64,000 bases of DNA from Winogradskyella sp. J14-2 (GCF_001971725.1 NZ_CP019388.1:682001-746000); one strand, 5' to 3'. Shown: positions 46,588-55,753, counted from the stretch's first letter. Notes: generated by a model not told the origin, from the letters alone. A program made the numbers and translations.

Positions 46588-46812
46588 TTACTCTTCAATT
46601 GCAACTAAGGCTTTTGCGTAAGCTGCATCACAAGCCTCTTCGATTGTAGTTCTACAAGCTCTTACAGTTACAGAATCTCCAGTAGATTCTTGTTCAAGTG
46701 TAACTTTACAGCATTCTGAAAAAGCATCAACTTTTTCTGATTTATTAACTTCTGTATTAGCAAAAGCCAATGAGCCTATCATGAAGGCTAAAGTAAAAAA
46801 AACATTTTTCAT
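46588..46812 (-). CDS. Small secreted cysteine-rich protein (74 aa)
   Basis: A short protein with a clear signal peptide (MKNVFFTLAFMIGSLAFA, cleavage after Ala18). The mature part of about 56 residues is acidic and has four cysteines, Cys34, Cys35, Cys53 and Cys61, enough for two disulfides after export, and ends in a helix (AYAKALVAIEE). I know no named family. It is the first gene of a unit with GLPGLI and a barrel protein, separated by a terminator, the arrangement expected for an abundant cargo peptide followed by its handling machinery. That role is inference. Confidence 0.82.
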   Translation of the reverse strand: MKNVFFTLAFMIGSLAFANTEVNKSEKVDAFSECCKVTLEQESTGDSVTVRACRTTIEEACDAAYAKALVAIEE

Positions 46813-47109
46813 TTTTTTAGTATTTAAAGGTTAAGTTGCAGAACTATACATATTTAAGGTCTTTGTAATTCGGCAAGCGGACTATTCCGCACTTTTTTAG
46901 ACCATAGTATTCAAATCACACTTTTCAGAGAGTCAATTTACGTTTTTTCTTTCAAATTCCGTAAGTCGGATGGTCTTTAAATTGCTCTGTTTAGGTGTTC
47001 AAATGGTTACCAAAGGTTAGATAAGGTCAGTTAATAATTGACTTTATCGGATGATAAGCGAAGTTCACTATTTTAGGTCAAAAAGTCAATACGTAGAACT
47101 ACGTAATTT
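46813..47109. other. Intergenic stretch without a gene
   Basis: No convincing frame is present. It contains the hairpin GCGGA-CTAT-TCCGC near 46874-46887 followed by a T-run on the plus strand with no gene before it, and a TACGTAG palindrome at 47090-47105. Confidence 0.6.
47090..47105. promoter_or_regulatory. Palindrome TACGTAG-AA-CTACGTA
   Basis: A perfect 7-2-7 inverted repeat five bases after the ytxJ stop. It could be a response-regulator site or a terminator stem, but there is no T-run directly next to it. Confidence 0.35.
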
Positions 47110-47487
47110 TTAGATATACTTTACTAAATCCATAGCATTAATACCACCATGGCTCGCATGCGCTACCACTACTCCATTTTTTATCACCAAAAGCTGTGGC
47201 GACTCGTGCAGCACCTGAAATTTATAACCAACCGCATTAGAGACATCTCTATAACTTAATAAATCTAAATAGTATAAATCTGCATTAAGGTTTAGGTCGT
47301 AAGCGGCAACAAACTGGTTCATCACCATTCTGCTAATACCGCAACGTGTAGAGTGTTTAAAAATAACCTGTGTTTTCCCTGTAGACCGTTCTTCTATCTC
47401 ATTAAGCTGCTCAATACCATTGAGAGCAATCCACGGTAATATCTTTTCTTCTTTAGGCTCTGATGAGCCAAATAATTTTTTAAACAT
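47110..47487 (-). CDS. ytxJ: Bacillithiol-system redox-active protein YtxJ
   Basis: A 125-residue thioredoxin-fold protein of the YtxJ (DUF2847) family. The signature VIFKHSTRCGISRMVMNQF places a single redox Cys at residue 49. Other family stretches are YYLDLLSYRDVSNAV and HESPQLLVIKNGVVVAHASH. YtxJ is thought to act as a bacilliredoxin that removes bacillithiol from proteins. No signal peptide, so it is cytoplasmic. No bacillithiol synthesis gene is in the window. Confidence 0.93.
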   Translation of the reverse strand: MFKKLFGSSEPKEEKILPWIALNGIEQLNEIEERSTGKTQVIFKHSTRCGISRMVMNQFVAAYDLNLNADLYYLDLLSYRDVSNAVGYKFQVLHESPQLLVIKNGVVVAHASHGGINAMDLVKYI

Positions 47488-47507
47488 ATTTAAAATTTAA
47501 TTTTAAC

Positions 47508-47548
47508 GTCAGTTCAAGTGAAATATACCAGCATTTCGTATCGAGAAC
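47508..47548. repeat. Half copy of palindromic repeat family A
   Basis: GTCAGTTCAAGTGAAAT and then GTATCGAGAAC correspond to one outer and one inner arm of the elements at 2384 and 9762. Confidence 0.7.
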
Positions 47549-47793
47549 CTAATAACCCCAAACTTCAGATTCACAAGTAGCTCCTTCGGGTTTCCTTCAG
47601 GTCTAATTCAGGTCTAATTCGGGTAAGCCCACTACGATAACCATGGGCTGTCCACTACAAAACACAGACAAAAAGTCATTCTAATCCTAATAAAATCAGT
47701 CATTTTGTCGTTTTTACCTTATCAAATTGAATTGGTAAGATAATTGCCTAAAGATAATCAAACACAAATAAAATAAAATAAAATAATAAAGAT

Positions 47794-47826
47794 GTCATTC
47801 AGAGCGTAAGCGAAGAATCTCTTAAT
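47794..47826. repeat. Single arm of palindromic repeat family B
   Basis: GTCATTCAGAGCGTAAGCGA then AGAATCTCTT matches the left arm of the element at 36985-37080. It lies about 50 bp before the clpB ATG. Confidence 0.75.
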
Positions 47827-47874
47827 AGATTACAACGTCCTACGCATCGTAATAACACTAAAACAAAATAGTAT

Positions 47875-50481
47875 ATGAACTTTAATAATTACACCATAAA
47901 ATCGCAAGAAGCCATACAGCAGGCACAACAGCTTGCACAAGGCTTTGGGCATCAACAAATAGAAAATGAGCACATTTTTAAAGCGCTCTTCGAGGTTGAT
48001 GAAAACGTACTACCATTCATCCTTAAAAAGCTGAATGTTAATGTATCTTTATTACAACAAATATTAGACAGAGAACTACAGACCTTCGCTAAAGTCTCTG
48101 GTGCAGAGCTAATGATTTCTAGAGAAGCCAGTAAAGCGTTAAACGAAGCGTCTATCATCGCTAAAAAAATGAACGATGACTACGTCTCTATAGAACATTT
48201 AATCTTGGCGATTTTTAAGTCCAAGAGCAAAATTGCACAGATTCTAAAAGACCAAGGCGTTACAGAAAAAGGTCTTAATGCAGCCATAGAAGAACTGCGT
48301 AAAGGAGACAGAGTAACGTCTCAAAGTCAAGAGGAAACTTATAATTCCTTAAACAAATACGCTAAAAACCTCAACCAATTAGCACAAGATGGTAAGTTAG
48401 ACCCAGTTATTGGTCGGGATGAAGAGATCCGTAGAATACTTCAAATACTATCACGTCGTACCAAAAACAACCCAATCTTGGTTGGTGAACCTGGTACTGG
48501 TAAAACAGCTATTGCTGAGGGTTTAGCGCACAGAATCATAGATGGTGACGTTCCAGAGAACCTAAAAGACAAACAAATCTTTGCGTTGGATATGGGAGCG
48601 TTAATTGCTGGTGCAAAATACAAAGGTGAGTTTGAAGAACGATTAAAAGCGGTTATCAAGGAAGTCACCACTAGTGAAGGTGATATCGTACTCTTCATTG
48701 ACGAAATCCACACCCTTGTTGGTGCAGGTGGTGGTCAAGGCGCTATGGATGCAGCAAACATCCTTAAACCTGCTTTAGCACGTGGTGAACTGAGAGCTAT
48801 TGGTGCAACCACTTTAGATGAATACCAAAAGTATTTTGAGCAAGACAAAGCATTAGAACGTCGTTTCCAAAAGGTAACGGTTAATGAGCCAGACACAGAG
48901 AGTGCCATTTCCATCCTACGTGGTATTAAAGAAAAGTACGAAGCACACCACAAAGTGCGTATTAAAGATGAAGCGATTATTGGTGCTGTAGAATTATCAA
49001 ACCGATACATTACCAATCGTTTCTTACCAGACAAGGCTATTGACCTTATGGACGAAGCTGCCTCTAAATTACGTATGGAAATCAACTCTAAACCAGAGGA
49101 ATTAGATGTTCTAGATCGTAAGATTATGCAGCTCGAAATTGAGCACGAGGCTCTTAAACGTGAAAAGGACGAAACCAAATTAAAGTCTTTAAAAGCTGAA
49201 TTGGCTAACCTTAAAGAAGAGCGTAACGAACTTAATGCCAAATGGAAGTCTGAAAAAGAAACGGTTGAAAACGTTCAGAATATAAAACAAGAAATAGAAA
49301 ATTATAAGCTTGAAGCTGAGCGTGCAGAGCGTGAAGGTGATTATGGCAAGGTTGCTGAAATCCGTTATGGAAAGATAAAGGAAGCCACTGAAAAGCTTGA
49401 AGCATATCAAAAACAATTAGCAGAACAACAAGAAACGGCCTTAATTAAAGAGGAAGTTACTTACGAAGATGTCGCTGATGTTGTGGCAAAATGGACAGGA
49501 ATTCCTGTAACCAAAATGATACAAAGCGAGCGCGAGAAGCTTTTAAAACTTGAAGACGAACTGCACAAACGCGTGGTTGGCCAAGAAGAAGCTATAGAAG
49601 CTGTTAGTGATGCCGTGCGCAGATCCAGAGCTGGTTTACAGAATCCACAAAAACCAATTGGAACCTTCTTGTTCCTAGGTACAACTGGTGTGGGTAAAAC
49701 AGAGCTAGCAAAAGCCTTGGCAGAATATCTATTTGATGACGAAAATGCCATGACGCGCATTGATATGAGTGAATATCAAGAACGACATGCGGTGAGTAGA
49801 TTAGTCGGTGCACCTCCAGGATACGTAGGTTATGACGAAGGTGGGCAATTGACAGAAGCTGTAAGACGTAAACCGTATTCTGTAGTATTGTTAGATGAGA
49901 TTGAAAAAGCGCATCCAGATACCTTCAATATTTTGTTACAAGTATTAGATGAAGGACGTTTAACGGATAACAAAGGTCGAATTGCTGATTTTAAAAACAC
50001 TATAATCATCATGACTTCAAATATGGGAAGCCATATTATACAAGAGCGTTTTGAAGCTACCAAGGATATTGAATCTGCAATGGAAGCAGCTAAAATTGAC
50101 GTGTTAGGCATATTAAAACAAAGCGTAAGACCAGAATTTTTAAACCGTATCGACGATACAATAATGTTTACACCATTAACTAAAGATAACATTGTAGCCA
50201 TTGTAGACCTTCAATTAAAAGGCATAACAAAAATGATTGGGCAACAAGGTATAACCTTTGATGCTACACCAGAAGCAAAAGCGTATTTAGCAGATAAGGG
50301 CTACAATCCAGAATATGGTGCAAGACCTGTAAAACGCGTGATACAAAAAGAAGTTCTGAATCAGTTGAGTAAGGAAATTTTAGCCGGAAGAGTTACTACA
50401 GACAGTATTATTCTTCTTGATGAGTTTGATGGACAATTGGTTTTTAGAAACCAAGGAGATTTAGTTGTAGAAGAGTTATAG
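47875..50481 (+). CDS. clpB: ATP-dependent chaperone ClpB
   Basis: An 868-residue Hsp100 disaggregase that, with DnaK, rescues aggregated proteins after heat stress. The Clp N-domain spans about 1-145. AAA1 has Walker A GEPGTGKT near 206 and LFIDEIHTL near 273. The long coiled-coil middle domain, which separates ClpB from ClpA and ClpC, spans about 400-520. AAA2 has GTTGVGKT near 602 and [11 protein letters not shown] near 675. The length is typical. A terminator follows. Confidence 0.97.
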   Translation: MNFNNYTIKSQEAIQQAQQLAQGFGHQQIENEHIFKALFEVDENVLPFILKKLNVNVSLLQQILDRELQTFAKVSGAELMISREASKALNEASIIAKKMNDDYVSIEHLILAIFKSKSKIAQILKDQGVTEKGLNAAIEELRKGDRVTSQSQEETYNSLNKYAKNLNQLAQDGKLDPVIGRDEEIRRILQILSRRTKNNPILVGEPGTGKTAIAEGLAHRIIDGDVPENLKDKQIFALDMGALIAGAKYKGEFEERLKAVIKEVTTSEGDIVLFIDEIHTLVGAGGGQGAMDAANILKPALARGELRAIGATTLDEYQKYFEQDKALERRFQKVTVNEPDTESAISILRGIKEKYEAHHKVRIKDEAIIGAVELSNRYITNRFLPDKAIDLMDEAASKLRMEINSKPEELDVLDRKIMQLEIEHEALKREKDETKLKSLKAELANLKEERNELNAKWKSEKETVENVQNIKQEIENYKLEAERAEREGDYGKVAEIRYGKIKEATEKLEAYQKQLAEQQETALIKEEVTYEDVADVVAKWTGIPVTKMIQSEREKLLKLEDELHKRVVGQEEAIEAVSDAVRRSRAGLQNPQKPIGTFLFLGTTGVGKTELAKALAEYLFDDENAMTRIDMSEYQERHAVSRLVGAPPGYVGYDEGGQLTEAVRRKPYSVVLLDEIEKAHPDTFNILLQVLDEGRLTDNKGRIADFKNTIIIMTSNMGSHIIQERFEATKDIESAMEAAKIDVLGILKQSVRPEFLNRIDDTIMFTPLTKDNIVAIVDLQLKGITKMIGQQGITFDATPEAKAYLADKGYNPEYGARPVKRVIQKEVLNQLSKEILAGRVTTDSIILLDEFDGQLVFRNQGDLVVEEL

Positions 50482-50552
50482 ACTGCTTGTTCTAAGATTA
50501 TACAAGTGTAACATAATAGCCTCTAAAGAGTCTTTATATTGATTGGTTGGTT

Positions 50553-50615
50553 AAAGCAACACTGAAATAAATTCGAAAAGCTATCGAATTTTGGATGTGT
50601 TGCTTTCCTTTTCTT
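50553..50615 (+). terminator. Terminator of clpB
   Basis: AAAGCAACAC and GTGTTGCTTT form the outer stem, with an inner ATTCG/CGAAT pair, followed by TTTCCTTTTCTT. The long loop suggests secondary insertion or a two-part hairpin. Confidence 0.7.
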
Positions 50616-50661
50616 AAAGTATTTTAGGATTCAAAACAAACTAAGCGTATAGATTAAACAA

Positions 50662-50689
50662 AAAAGAGCCTCAATGAAGAGGCTCTTTT
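50662..50689 (-). terminator. Terminator of the OmpW-like gene
   Basis: AAAAGAGCCTC and GAGGCTCTTTT form an 11-bp stem with a 6-base loop and a T-run on the minus strand. Confidence 0.88.
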
Positions 50690-50711
50690 CGTATGAATAT
50701 TTGTTTTCAAC

Positions 50712-51332
50712 TCAAAACTTCATGCCAACACCAAGACCAATAATTAAGGGATCGATATTAACTTCTGAAGTATCGGGATCACCATTTACAGTAACATCTG
50801 TTTTAAGAAATAATTTCTTTACGTCAAAATTTAAAAACCACTTGTCATTTAAATTGTAATCTAAACCGGCTTGTAGAGAAAAACCAAATGAATTTTCATA
50901 CTCTATATCATCTAATTCACCTTCGTCAATACCATAGAATATAGTATAGTTTACACCTGCACCAACATAAGGTTTAAAATCATTAGCATAAAAATGGTAT
51001 TGTAAATTTAAAGTTGGAGGCAATAACCAAACATGACCTAAATCTAAAGATCCACCACCATCGATATCTAAATCTACATCGTGCTTTGCAGTACCAAGTA
51101 TTAACTCTGCTGCCCAATTTTTAGAGAAAAAATAAGTAAAATCTAGTTCTGGTACAAACGCTGTGCTTAAATCTACATCAGCGCCATCAATATCATCACC
51201 AGGAGAAGGTATTACAGAAATTAATCTTAAACGTGCTTGCCACTTATTATAATCCTCAGCAGCCTCAGAATCTTGTGCGTTTAGGTTAAATGTTAATCCT
51301 ATTAGTAAAGTAAATAATAATAAATTTTTCAT
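50712..51332 (-). CDS. OmpW-family outer-membrane protein
   Basis: A 206-residue protein with a signal peptide ending NLNAQD near residue 20. The sequence shows eight amphipathic strands and OmpW features: WQARLRLISVIPSP, ELDFTYFFSKNWAAELILGT, GHVWLLPPTLNLQYHF, KPYVGAGVNYTIFY, GFSLQAGLDYNLNDKWFLNF and a C-terminal IGLGVGMKF ending in Phe. OmpW proteins form small hydrophobic channels. A -7 box lies at 51355-51362 and a terminator follows. Confidence 0.93.
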   Translation of the reverse strand: MKNLLLFTLLIGLTFNLNAQDSEAAEDYNKWQARLRLISVIPSPGDDIDGADVDLSTAFVPELDFTYFFSKNWAAELILGTAKHDVDLDIDGGGSLDLGHVWLLPPTLNLQYHFYANDFKPYVGAGVNYTIFYGIDEGELDDIEYENSFGFSLQAGLDYNLNDKWFLNFDVKKLFLKTDVTVNGDPDTSEVNIDPLIIGLGVGMKF

Positions 51333-51662
51333 GTTAAAATATTTAAGTTTCCTACAAAAATAAAGGCTTAAAAAACCTTAAATACTGACAATTATCATGT
51401 AAAACAAAGTTTCACTTCCTTAACTAAAAAATCGGTATCTGTTAAGCTGTTCAACGGTAACCAATTGTAAACAGAATTTTTTTTCGATGAAATGCACAAT
51501 TAATTTTAATTTATTTAATGCATTTTAACGGATTAATGTTTAATTTTGTCGAGCTATTTAATTCCAACTTATCTTAAGAAACAATAAAACTTGTTGCGGT
51601 TTTCCCTCTAAATCAAAGGGATTACTTTAGTTAATTATTTTATAAACCCTACTTATTTTTAC
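51333..51662. other. 330-bp divergent promoter region, ompW-like and deoC genes
   Basis: No gene. On the minus strand TATTTTTG at 51355-51362 serves the OmpW gene. On the plus strand TAATTTTG at 51541-51548 fits a deoC promoter with a leader of about 110 bases. The leader contains CCCT-N9-AGGG arms near 51605-51622; no known riboswitch was recognised. Confidence 0.5.
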
Positions 51663-52325
51663 ATGGAATTAAACAGATATATAGATCACACCTTATTAAG
51701 CCCTTCAGCAACTGAAACAGACATCCTTAAACTCTGCGAAGAAGCTTTAAAATATAATTTTTACGCTGTTTGTGTAAACAGTTGTTACGTCCCAATAGCA
51801 AAACAAGCCTTGGGACGCTCTGAGGTTAAAGTTTGTACAGTTGTTGGTTTCCCTTTAGGCGCAATGTCTACAGAGGCTAAGATTTTTGAAGCTAAAAAAG
51901 CTATTGAAGATGGTGCTTCTGAAATAGATATGGTAATGAATATTGGACGTTTAAAAAGCAAAAACTATGTTGCTGTTTTAAAGGATATTACAGATGTTAA
52001 GCGTGCTATTGGTCTTACACCGCTAAAAGTCATTTTAGAAATAAGTGAACTCTCTAAAAATGAAATTGTAAAGGCTTGCGAAATTTGTATTGATGCAAAT
52101 GCAGATTTTGTAAAAACATCTACTGGTTTTTCTAAGAGTGGAGCTACACTTACAGCCGTAAAAATTATGAAGAAGACCGTAAAAGACCAATTGAAAATTA
52201 AAGCCTCAGGTGGCATTAGAGATGCTGAAACAGCCTTAAAATACTTAGAAATTGGCGTCCATAGAATTGGTGCGTCGTCTGGTGTGGCCATGATGAATAA
52301 TCAAACATCTAATTCCACTTACTAG
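51663..52325 (+). CDS. deoC: Deoxyribose-phosphate aldolase
   Basis: A 220-residue class I aldolase that splits 2-deoxyribose 5-phosphate into acetaldehyde and glyceraldehyde 3-phosphate in nucleoside salvage. The Schiff-base Lys151 is in DFVKTSTGFS, the conserved Asp in EIDMVMNIG is near residue 89, and KASGGIRDAETAL carries the second active-site Lys. It is followed by deoD, another nucleoside-catabolism gene, 28 bp downstream. Confidence 0.96.
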   Translation: MELNRYIDHTLLSPSATETDILKLCEEALKYNFYAVCVNSCYVPIAKQALGRSEVKVCTVVGFPLGAMSTEAKIFEAKKAIEDGASEIDMVMNIGRLKSKNYVAVLKDITDVKRAIGLTPLKVILEISELSKNEIVKACEICIDANADFVKTSTGFSKSGATLTAVKIMKKTVKDQLKIKASGGIRDAETALKYLEIGVHRIGASSGVAMMNNQTSNSTY

Positions 52326-52341
52326 TTTAATACGCTTTGCT

Positions 52342-52349
52342 TAACTTTG
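52342..52349 (+). promoter_or_regulatory. -7 promoter element next to the deoD start codon
   Basis: TAACTTTG fully matches TAnnTTTG and lies only four bases before the deoD ATG. The deoD message from this promoter would have almost no leader. Confidence 0.5.
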
Positions 52350-52353
52350 CGGC

Positions 52354-53052
52354 ATGAGTGTACACATTGGTGCCAATAAAGGCGATATTGCAGAAACTAT
52401 TTTATTACCAGGTGATCCATTAAGAGCAAAATGGATTGCGGAAACATTTTTTGAAGATCCTGTTTGCTTTAATGAAGTAAGAGGCATGTATGGATATACT
52501 GGCACTTACAAGGGTAAGCGTGTATCTGCAATGGGTTCTGGCATGGGTATCCCAAGTATTTCTATTTATGCTAATGAACTCATTAAAGACTTTGGCGTAA
52601 AAAACTTAATAAGAGTTGGTAGTGCAGGTTCTTATCAAAAAAATGTAAAAATTAGAGATGTCGTTTTAGCAATGGCAGCATCCTCTACATCTGGTGTTAA
52701 CGAATTGCGTTTTGGTGGTGCAGATTATGCACCTACAGCAGATTTTGGTTTATTCCTAAAGGCTGTAAAGGCTGCCGAAGCTAAAAACATACCTATACAT
52801 GCTGGTAATGTTCTGTCTTCTGACGAATTTTATGAAGACAACATAGAATCCTACAAAAAGTGGTCTAAATTTGGTGTACTCTGTGTAGAAATGGAAGCTG
52901 CTGGTCTTTATACTGTTGCTGCAAAACACAACGTAAACGCACTTGCAATTTTAACGATTTCAGATTCTTTGGTTACAGGAGAAAAAACTACAAGTAAAGA
53001 GCGTGAGACCACATTCAAGAACATGATTGAGATAGCTTTAGAGTTAGCTTAA
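52354..53052 (+). CDS. deoD: Purine-nucleoside phosphorylase, DeoD type
   Basis: A 232-residue hexameric-type phosphorylase that splits purine (deoxy)nucleosides into base and (deoxy)ribose 1-phosphate. Signatures are [14 protein letters not shown] at about 17-30, [27 protein letters not shown] and [16 protein letters not shown], followed by SDSLVTGE with the catalytic Asp. It starts 28 bp after deoC and may also have its own promoter at 52342. Confidence 0.96.
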   Translation: MSVHIGANKGDIAETILLPGDPLRAKWIAETFFEDPVCFNEVRGMYGYTGTYKGKRVSAMGSGMGIPSISIYANELIKDFGVKNLIRVGSAGSYQKNVKIRDVVLAMAASSTSGVNELRFGGADYAPTADFGLFLKAVKAAEAKNIPIHAGNVLSSDEFYEDNIESYKKWSKFGVLCVEMEAAGLYTVAAKHNVNALAILTISDSLVTGEKTTSKERETTFKNMIEIALELA

Positions 53053-53132
53053 AAGGCATTTAACATACTTTTTCAAAGAAAATCAGATTTTCTAGTCTAT
53101 TTTTGAGAGGTTTAATCAATCATCTTTCAAAA

Positions 53133-54023
53133 ATGAAATCTCTATTCTTTACACTATCGTTTTTACTATTTATCAGTTTATCTGCACAAGAAAACACTGA
53201 TGTAGAGCAAATCGAAACCACCCTTAACAATTACATTGATGGCTTTTATCAAGGAGATACCCTTAAACTAAAAGCAGCATTAAAACCAAGACTCTACAAG
53301 TTTGGCTATTGGAAAAATAAAGATACAGGTGAGTACGAGTTCTACGAGCAATTGACATATGAGAATGCTCTCAAAATGGCTCAAAACATCAAAGAAAAAG
53401 GCAGAATAACTACCGAAACAAAGATGCGAAGTGTTAAGGTATTAGAGATAAGTAATCATATTGCTTCGGCAAAAGTTACAGGATTTTGGGGTTTGGACTA
53501 TATACTTTTATCAAAAGATGAAGGTAAATGGATGATAGAACAAGTAATTTGGGAAGGCCCTTTTGAAGAAAAATTTAAAGAAGAGCAAAAATCCACAACC
53601 TACTACCTTATTAGACATGCAGAGAAAGACCAATCTGATAAAACAAATAAAGACCCACACTTGACGGAAGAAGGTAAACAGCGTGCCGAAAACTGGACTA
53701 CAACCTTTGGTGATGTTAAATTCGATATGGTATACTCCACCAAATATAACAGAACCAAGGAAACTGCAGAGCCTACAGCCAAAGCAAATAATATAGGTAT
53801 TACCTTTTACGATCCTAGAAATTTAAAACTTGAGGATTTCATTAAAGAAACTAAAGGAAAAACGGTTTTAGTTGTTGGCCATAGCAATACTACACCTATG
53901 CTAACCAATGCTCTACTCAGCGAAAAGAAATATAATCAGATTGACGAAAGCAACAATGCCAATCTTTATATTGTAACCATAACAGATAATGCGAGGACGT
54001 CCACACTTCTAAAAATTGAATAA
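53133..54023 (+). CDS. Secreted fusion of NTF2-like domain and histidine phosphatase
   Basis: A 296-residue protein with a signal peptide (MKSLFFTLSFLLFISLSAQ). Residues about 22-145 match an NTF2-like nuclear-transport-factor/lumazine-binding fold (DVEQIETTLNNYIDGFYQGD, LSKDEGKWMIEQVIW). From about 152 a histidine phosphatase domain begins with YYLIRHAEKDQ (catalytic His) and later VLVVGHSNTTPML with the second His. Domain order and the exported location are unusual for this family. I start at ATG 53133 because the signal peptide begins there. Confidence 0.87.
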   Translation: MKSLFFTLSFLLFISLSAQENTDVEQIETTLNNYIDGFYQGDTLKLKAALKPRLYKFGYWKNKDTGEYEFYEQLTYENALKMAQNIKEKGRITTETKMRSVKVLEISNHIASAKVTGFWGLDYILLSKDEGKWMIEQVIWEGPFEEKFKEEQKSTTYYLIRHAEKDQSDKTNKDPHLTEEGKQRAENWTTTFGDVKFDMVYSTKYNRTKETAEPTAKANNIGITFYDPRNLKLEDFIKETKGKTVLVVGHSNTTPMLTNALLSEKKYNQIDESNNANLYIVTITDNARTSTLLKIE

Positions 54024-54045
54024 AAAAGCAACTCTATTTAACCCA

Positions 54046-54053
54046 TATTTTTG
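54046..54053 (+). promoter_or_regulatory. -7 promoter element of the five-gene sugar/ATP-grasp operon
   Basis: TATTTTTG fully matches TAnnTTTG. The predicted transcription start falls a few bases before the palindrome at 54062-54078. Confidence 0.55.
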
Positions 54054-54061
54054 CATTTAAC

Positions 54062-54078
54062 CTATTTACCGTAAATAG
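54062..54078. promoter_or_regulatory. Perfect 17-bp palindrome, candidate operator of the sugar operon
   Basis: CTATTTAC-C-GTAAATAG, with 8-base arms, starts 8 bp after the -7 box. A repressor bound here would block transcription of the operon. No other copy of the palindrome was noticed in the window. Confidence 0.5.
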
Positions 54079-54166
54079 TATCAATACACAGATAAAAAAA
54101 TTTATTTCTAAAAATAAATAACTAGTTTTGAGAACATTAATTAGAAAAGATTGATTTAAACCATTT

Positions 54167-54913
54167 ATGAAAACTGTAATGTTATTAGGTGGCACCAAAG
54201 GTGTTGGAAAAGAAATACTTAAGGCCAGCTTAAAAAAAGGATATAATGTAGCCTTTTGTGGAAGAAATACTGAAGAAGGTAACGACATCATAAAATCCTC
54301 TAATAATCAAGACAACTTGTACTTTCATAAACTTGATCTTACATCTATTAATGGTATTGAAGATTATTACAAAGCGACCATAAAACGTTTCAAAAAAATA
54401 GATGCGCTAATTATATATGCTGGCATTACACCTGTTGCGTCTTTGATTGACACAGACGAAGACACCTATGATAATGTATTCAATATCAATCTTAAAGCCC
54501 CATATTTTTTATTGAAACATGTTTTACGATCTATGATAGAACAAAAAGGTGGTTCTGTTGTGTTTTTTGGTTCAGCTCATATGGATTATGGTCAAGAAGA
54601 TCGCACTGCATATGCATTAACCAAAGGAACATTATACACACTTTCTACCCATATTGCACACCATTATGCCAAATATGGAATTAGATCAAACTATTTAGTA
54701 ATGGGCTGGACCAGTACCGAAGGAGAACTTCAACTTAGGGAGCAAGAAGGTATAAGCGAAGATCAATTAAAAAGTAATGCAAGTGAAATTATTCCTATGG
54801 GACGCATGCTTAATCCAAATGATCCTGTGCCAGCAGTTATGTATTTTATCTCAGATGATTCTGCAATGACAACAGGCTCAATTATGAGAGTAACAGGGGG
54901 AGAATTTATTTAA
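54167..54913 (+). CDS. Short-chain dehydrogenase/reductase (operon gene 1)
   Basis: A 248-residue classical SDR with the dinucleotide motif GGTKGVGKEI near residue 8. The usual NAG is YAGIT near 87. The catalytic Ser is in VFFGSAHMDYG and the Tyr-Lys pair in YALTK near 148-152. The C-terminus SAMTTGSIMRVTGGEFI is family-typical. The acidic residues after strand two are not decisive for NAD or NADP. It opens a compact operon with a lactonase, glycosyltransferase, ATP-grasp protein and a second SDR, so it likely oxidises or reduces a sugar-derived intermediate. Confidence 0.88.
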   Translation: MKTVMLLGGTKGVGKEILKASLKKGYNVAFCGRNTEEGNDIIKSSNNQDNLYFHKLDLTSINGIEDYYKATIKRFKKIDALIIYAGITPVASLIDTDEDTYDNVFNINLKAPYFLLKHVLRSMIEQKGGSVVFFGSAHMDYGQEDRTAYALTKGTLYTLSTHIAHHYAKYGIRSNYLVMGWTSTEGELQLREQEGISEDQLKSNASEIIPMGRMLNPNDPVPAVMYFISDDSAMTTGSIMRVTGGEFI

Positions 54914-54923
54914 GAAATATGTA

Positions 54924-55751
54924 ATGACAAAACACTTAATTTACTTCTCCCAATCTGCCGAACTATTTGAAGGTCCAATTTTCGACTCAAAACATCAACT
55001 GCTATATTTTGTTTCAATCCTAGATGCTTTGGTATATTGTTATAATCCTAATACTAAAGAAATTTTAAGCCTAAAACTAGACTCACCAGCAAGTAACGTT
55101 TATGTTCTATCTAAAAAAGTTGTTTTGGTCGCTTCAAAAAATGGATTTTACGAAATAGATTTTAATACGCTAAAATCTACTTTCAAATTTCAGATAGATA
55201 TTGGAAATAATGTGCGCTACAATGATGGTATAGAAGATGCTGTTGGTAGATACATTATCGGCACCATGGGTTACCCAAAAGTCATTAACGGAATAGGAAA
55301 TGTGTATTCTTACTATAACGGTGAATCTAAAGTGATTATAGAGAACACTACTATTTCAAACGGATTAGCATTCACAGAAGACAATAAAACACTCTATTTT
55401 ATTGACACGCCAACAAAAAAAGTTGCTAAGTACAACTATGACCTCGAAACAGGAAAAGTTGAGTTTGTTGATTATGTCATAGCGTTTAGCAAAAGCGGTA
55501 GTCCTGACGGAATGTGCATAGACAAAAACGGCATGCTATGGATTGCAGAATGGGGAGGTTCTTGCGTCTCCCAATGGAATCCTTCAACCGGAAAAAAAAT
55601 TAGTGAAATAGCACTTCCATATACAAACGTTACGTCTTGTTGTTTTGATGATCAATCAAATTTATACATAACAACAGCAAAGGATGATAAAGAATCAACC
55701 CATAATAATGGTAGTGGATTATTTTATGTAGAAATAAATCAAAATATATAA
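54924..55751 (+). CDS. SMP-30/gluconolactonase-like protein (operon gene 2)
   Basis: A 275-residue six-bladed beta-propeller of the SMP-30/gluconolactonase family. The metal-binding Glu is in ELFEGPIFDS near the N-terminus, the Asn in NVRYNDGIED and ISNGLAFTEDN, and the Asp in SGSPDGMCID. These enzymes open sugar lactones to acids. It starts 10 bp after the SDR stop and ends 2 bp before the next ATG, so it belongs to the operon. The lactone substrate is unknown. Confidence 0.88.
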   Translation: MTKHLIYFSQSAELFEGPIFDSKHQLLYFVSILDALVYCYNPNTKEILSLKLDSPASNVYVLSKKVVLVASKNGFYEIDFNTLKSTFKFQIDIGNNVRYNDGIEDAVGRYIIGTMGYPKVINGIGNVYSYYNGESKVIIENTTISNGLAFTEDNKTLYFIDTPTKKVAKYNYDLETGKVEFVDYVIAFSKSGSPDGMCIDKNGMLWIAEWGGSCVSQWNPSTGKKISEIALPYTNVTSCCFDDQSNLYITTAKDDKESTHNNGSGLFYVEINQNI

Positions 55752-55753
55752 GT

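Larger units (their letters stand above)
47488..47874. other. 387-bp intergenic region upstream of clpB
   Basis: No gene was found. It holds half a family A repeat (47508-47548), an 11-bp tandem TTCAGGTCTAA (47596-47617) with partial copies beside it, an AAATA tandem run near 47766-47785 and a single-arm family B repeat (47794-47826). No clear TAnnTTTG box was found for clpB, so a stress-type promoter is possible. Confidence 0.6.

Noticed and set aside
46872..46895. Terminator-like hairpin GCGGA-CTAT-TCCGC with T-run on the plus strand
   Set aside because: No plus-strand gene precedes it, so it was not called a terminator; it may be part of a decayed element.
47760..47790. AAATA tandem run as a replication or DnaA-type site
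   Set aside because: No DnaA boxes or origin genes nearby; simple-sequence drift is enough.
48735..49241. Long minus-strand frame in clpB
   Set aside because: Ser/Arg/Leu-rich shadow of the strongly coding clpB strand; no start signal or homology.
51605..51640. Possible purine or other riboswitch in the deoC leader
   Set aside because: No conserved aptamer core could be recognised, only a short stem.
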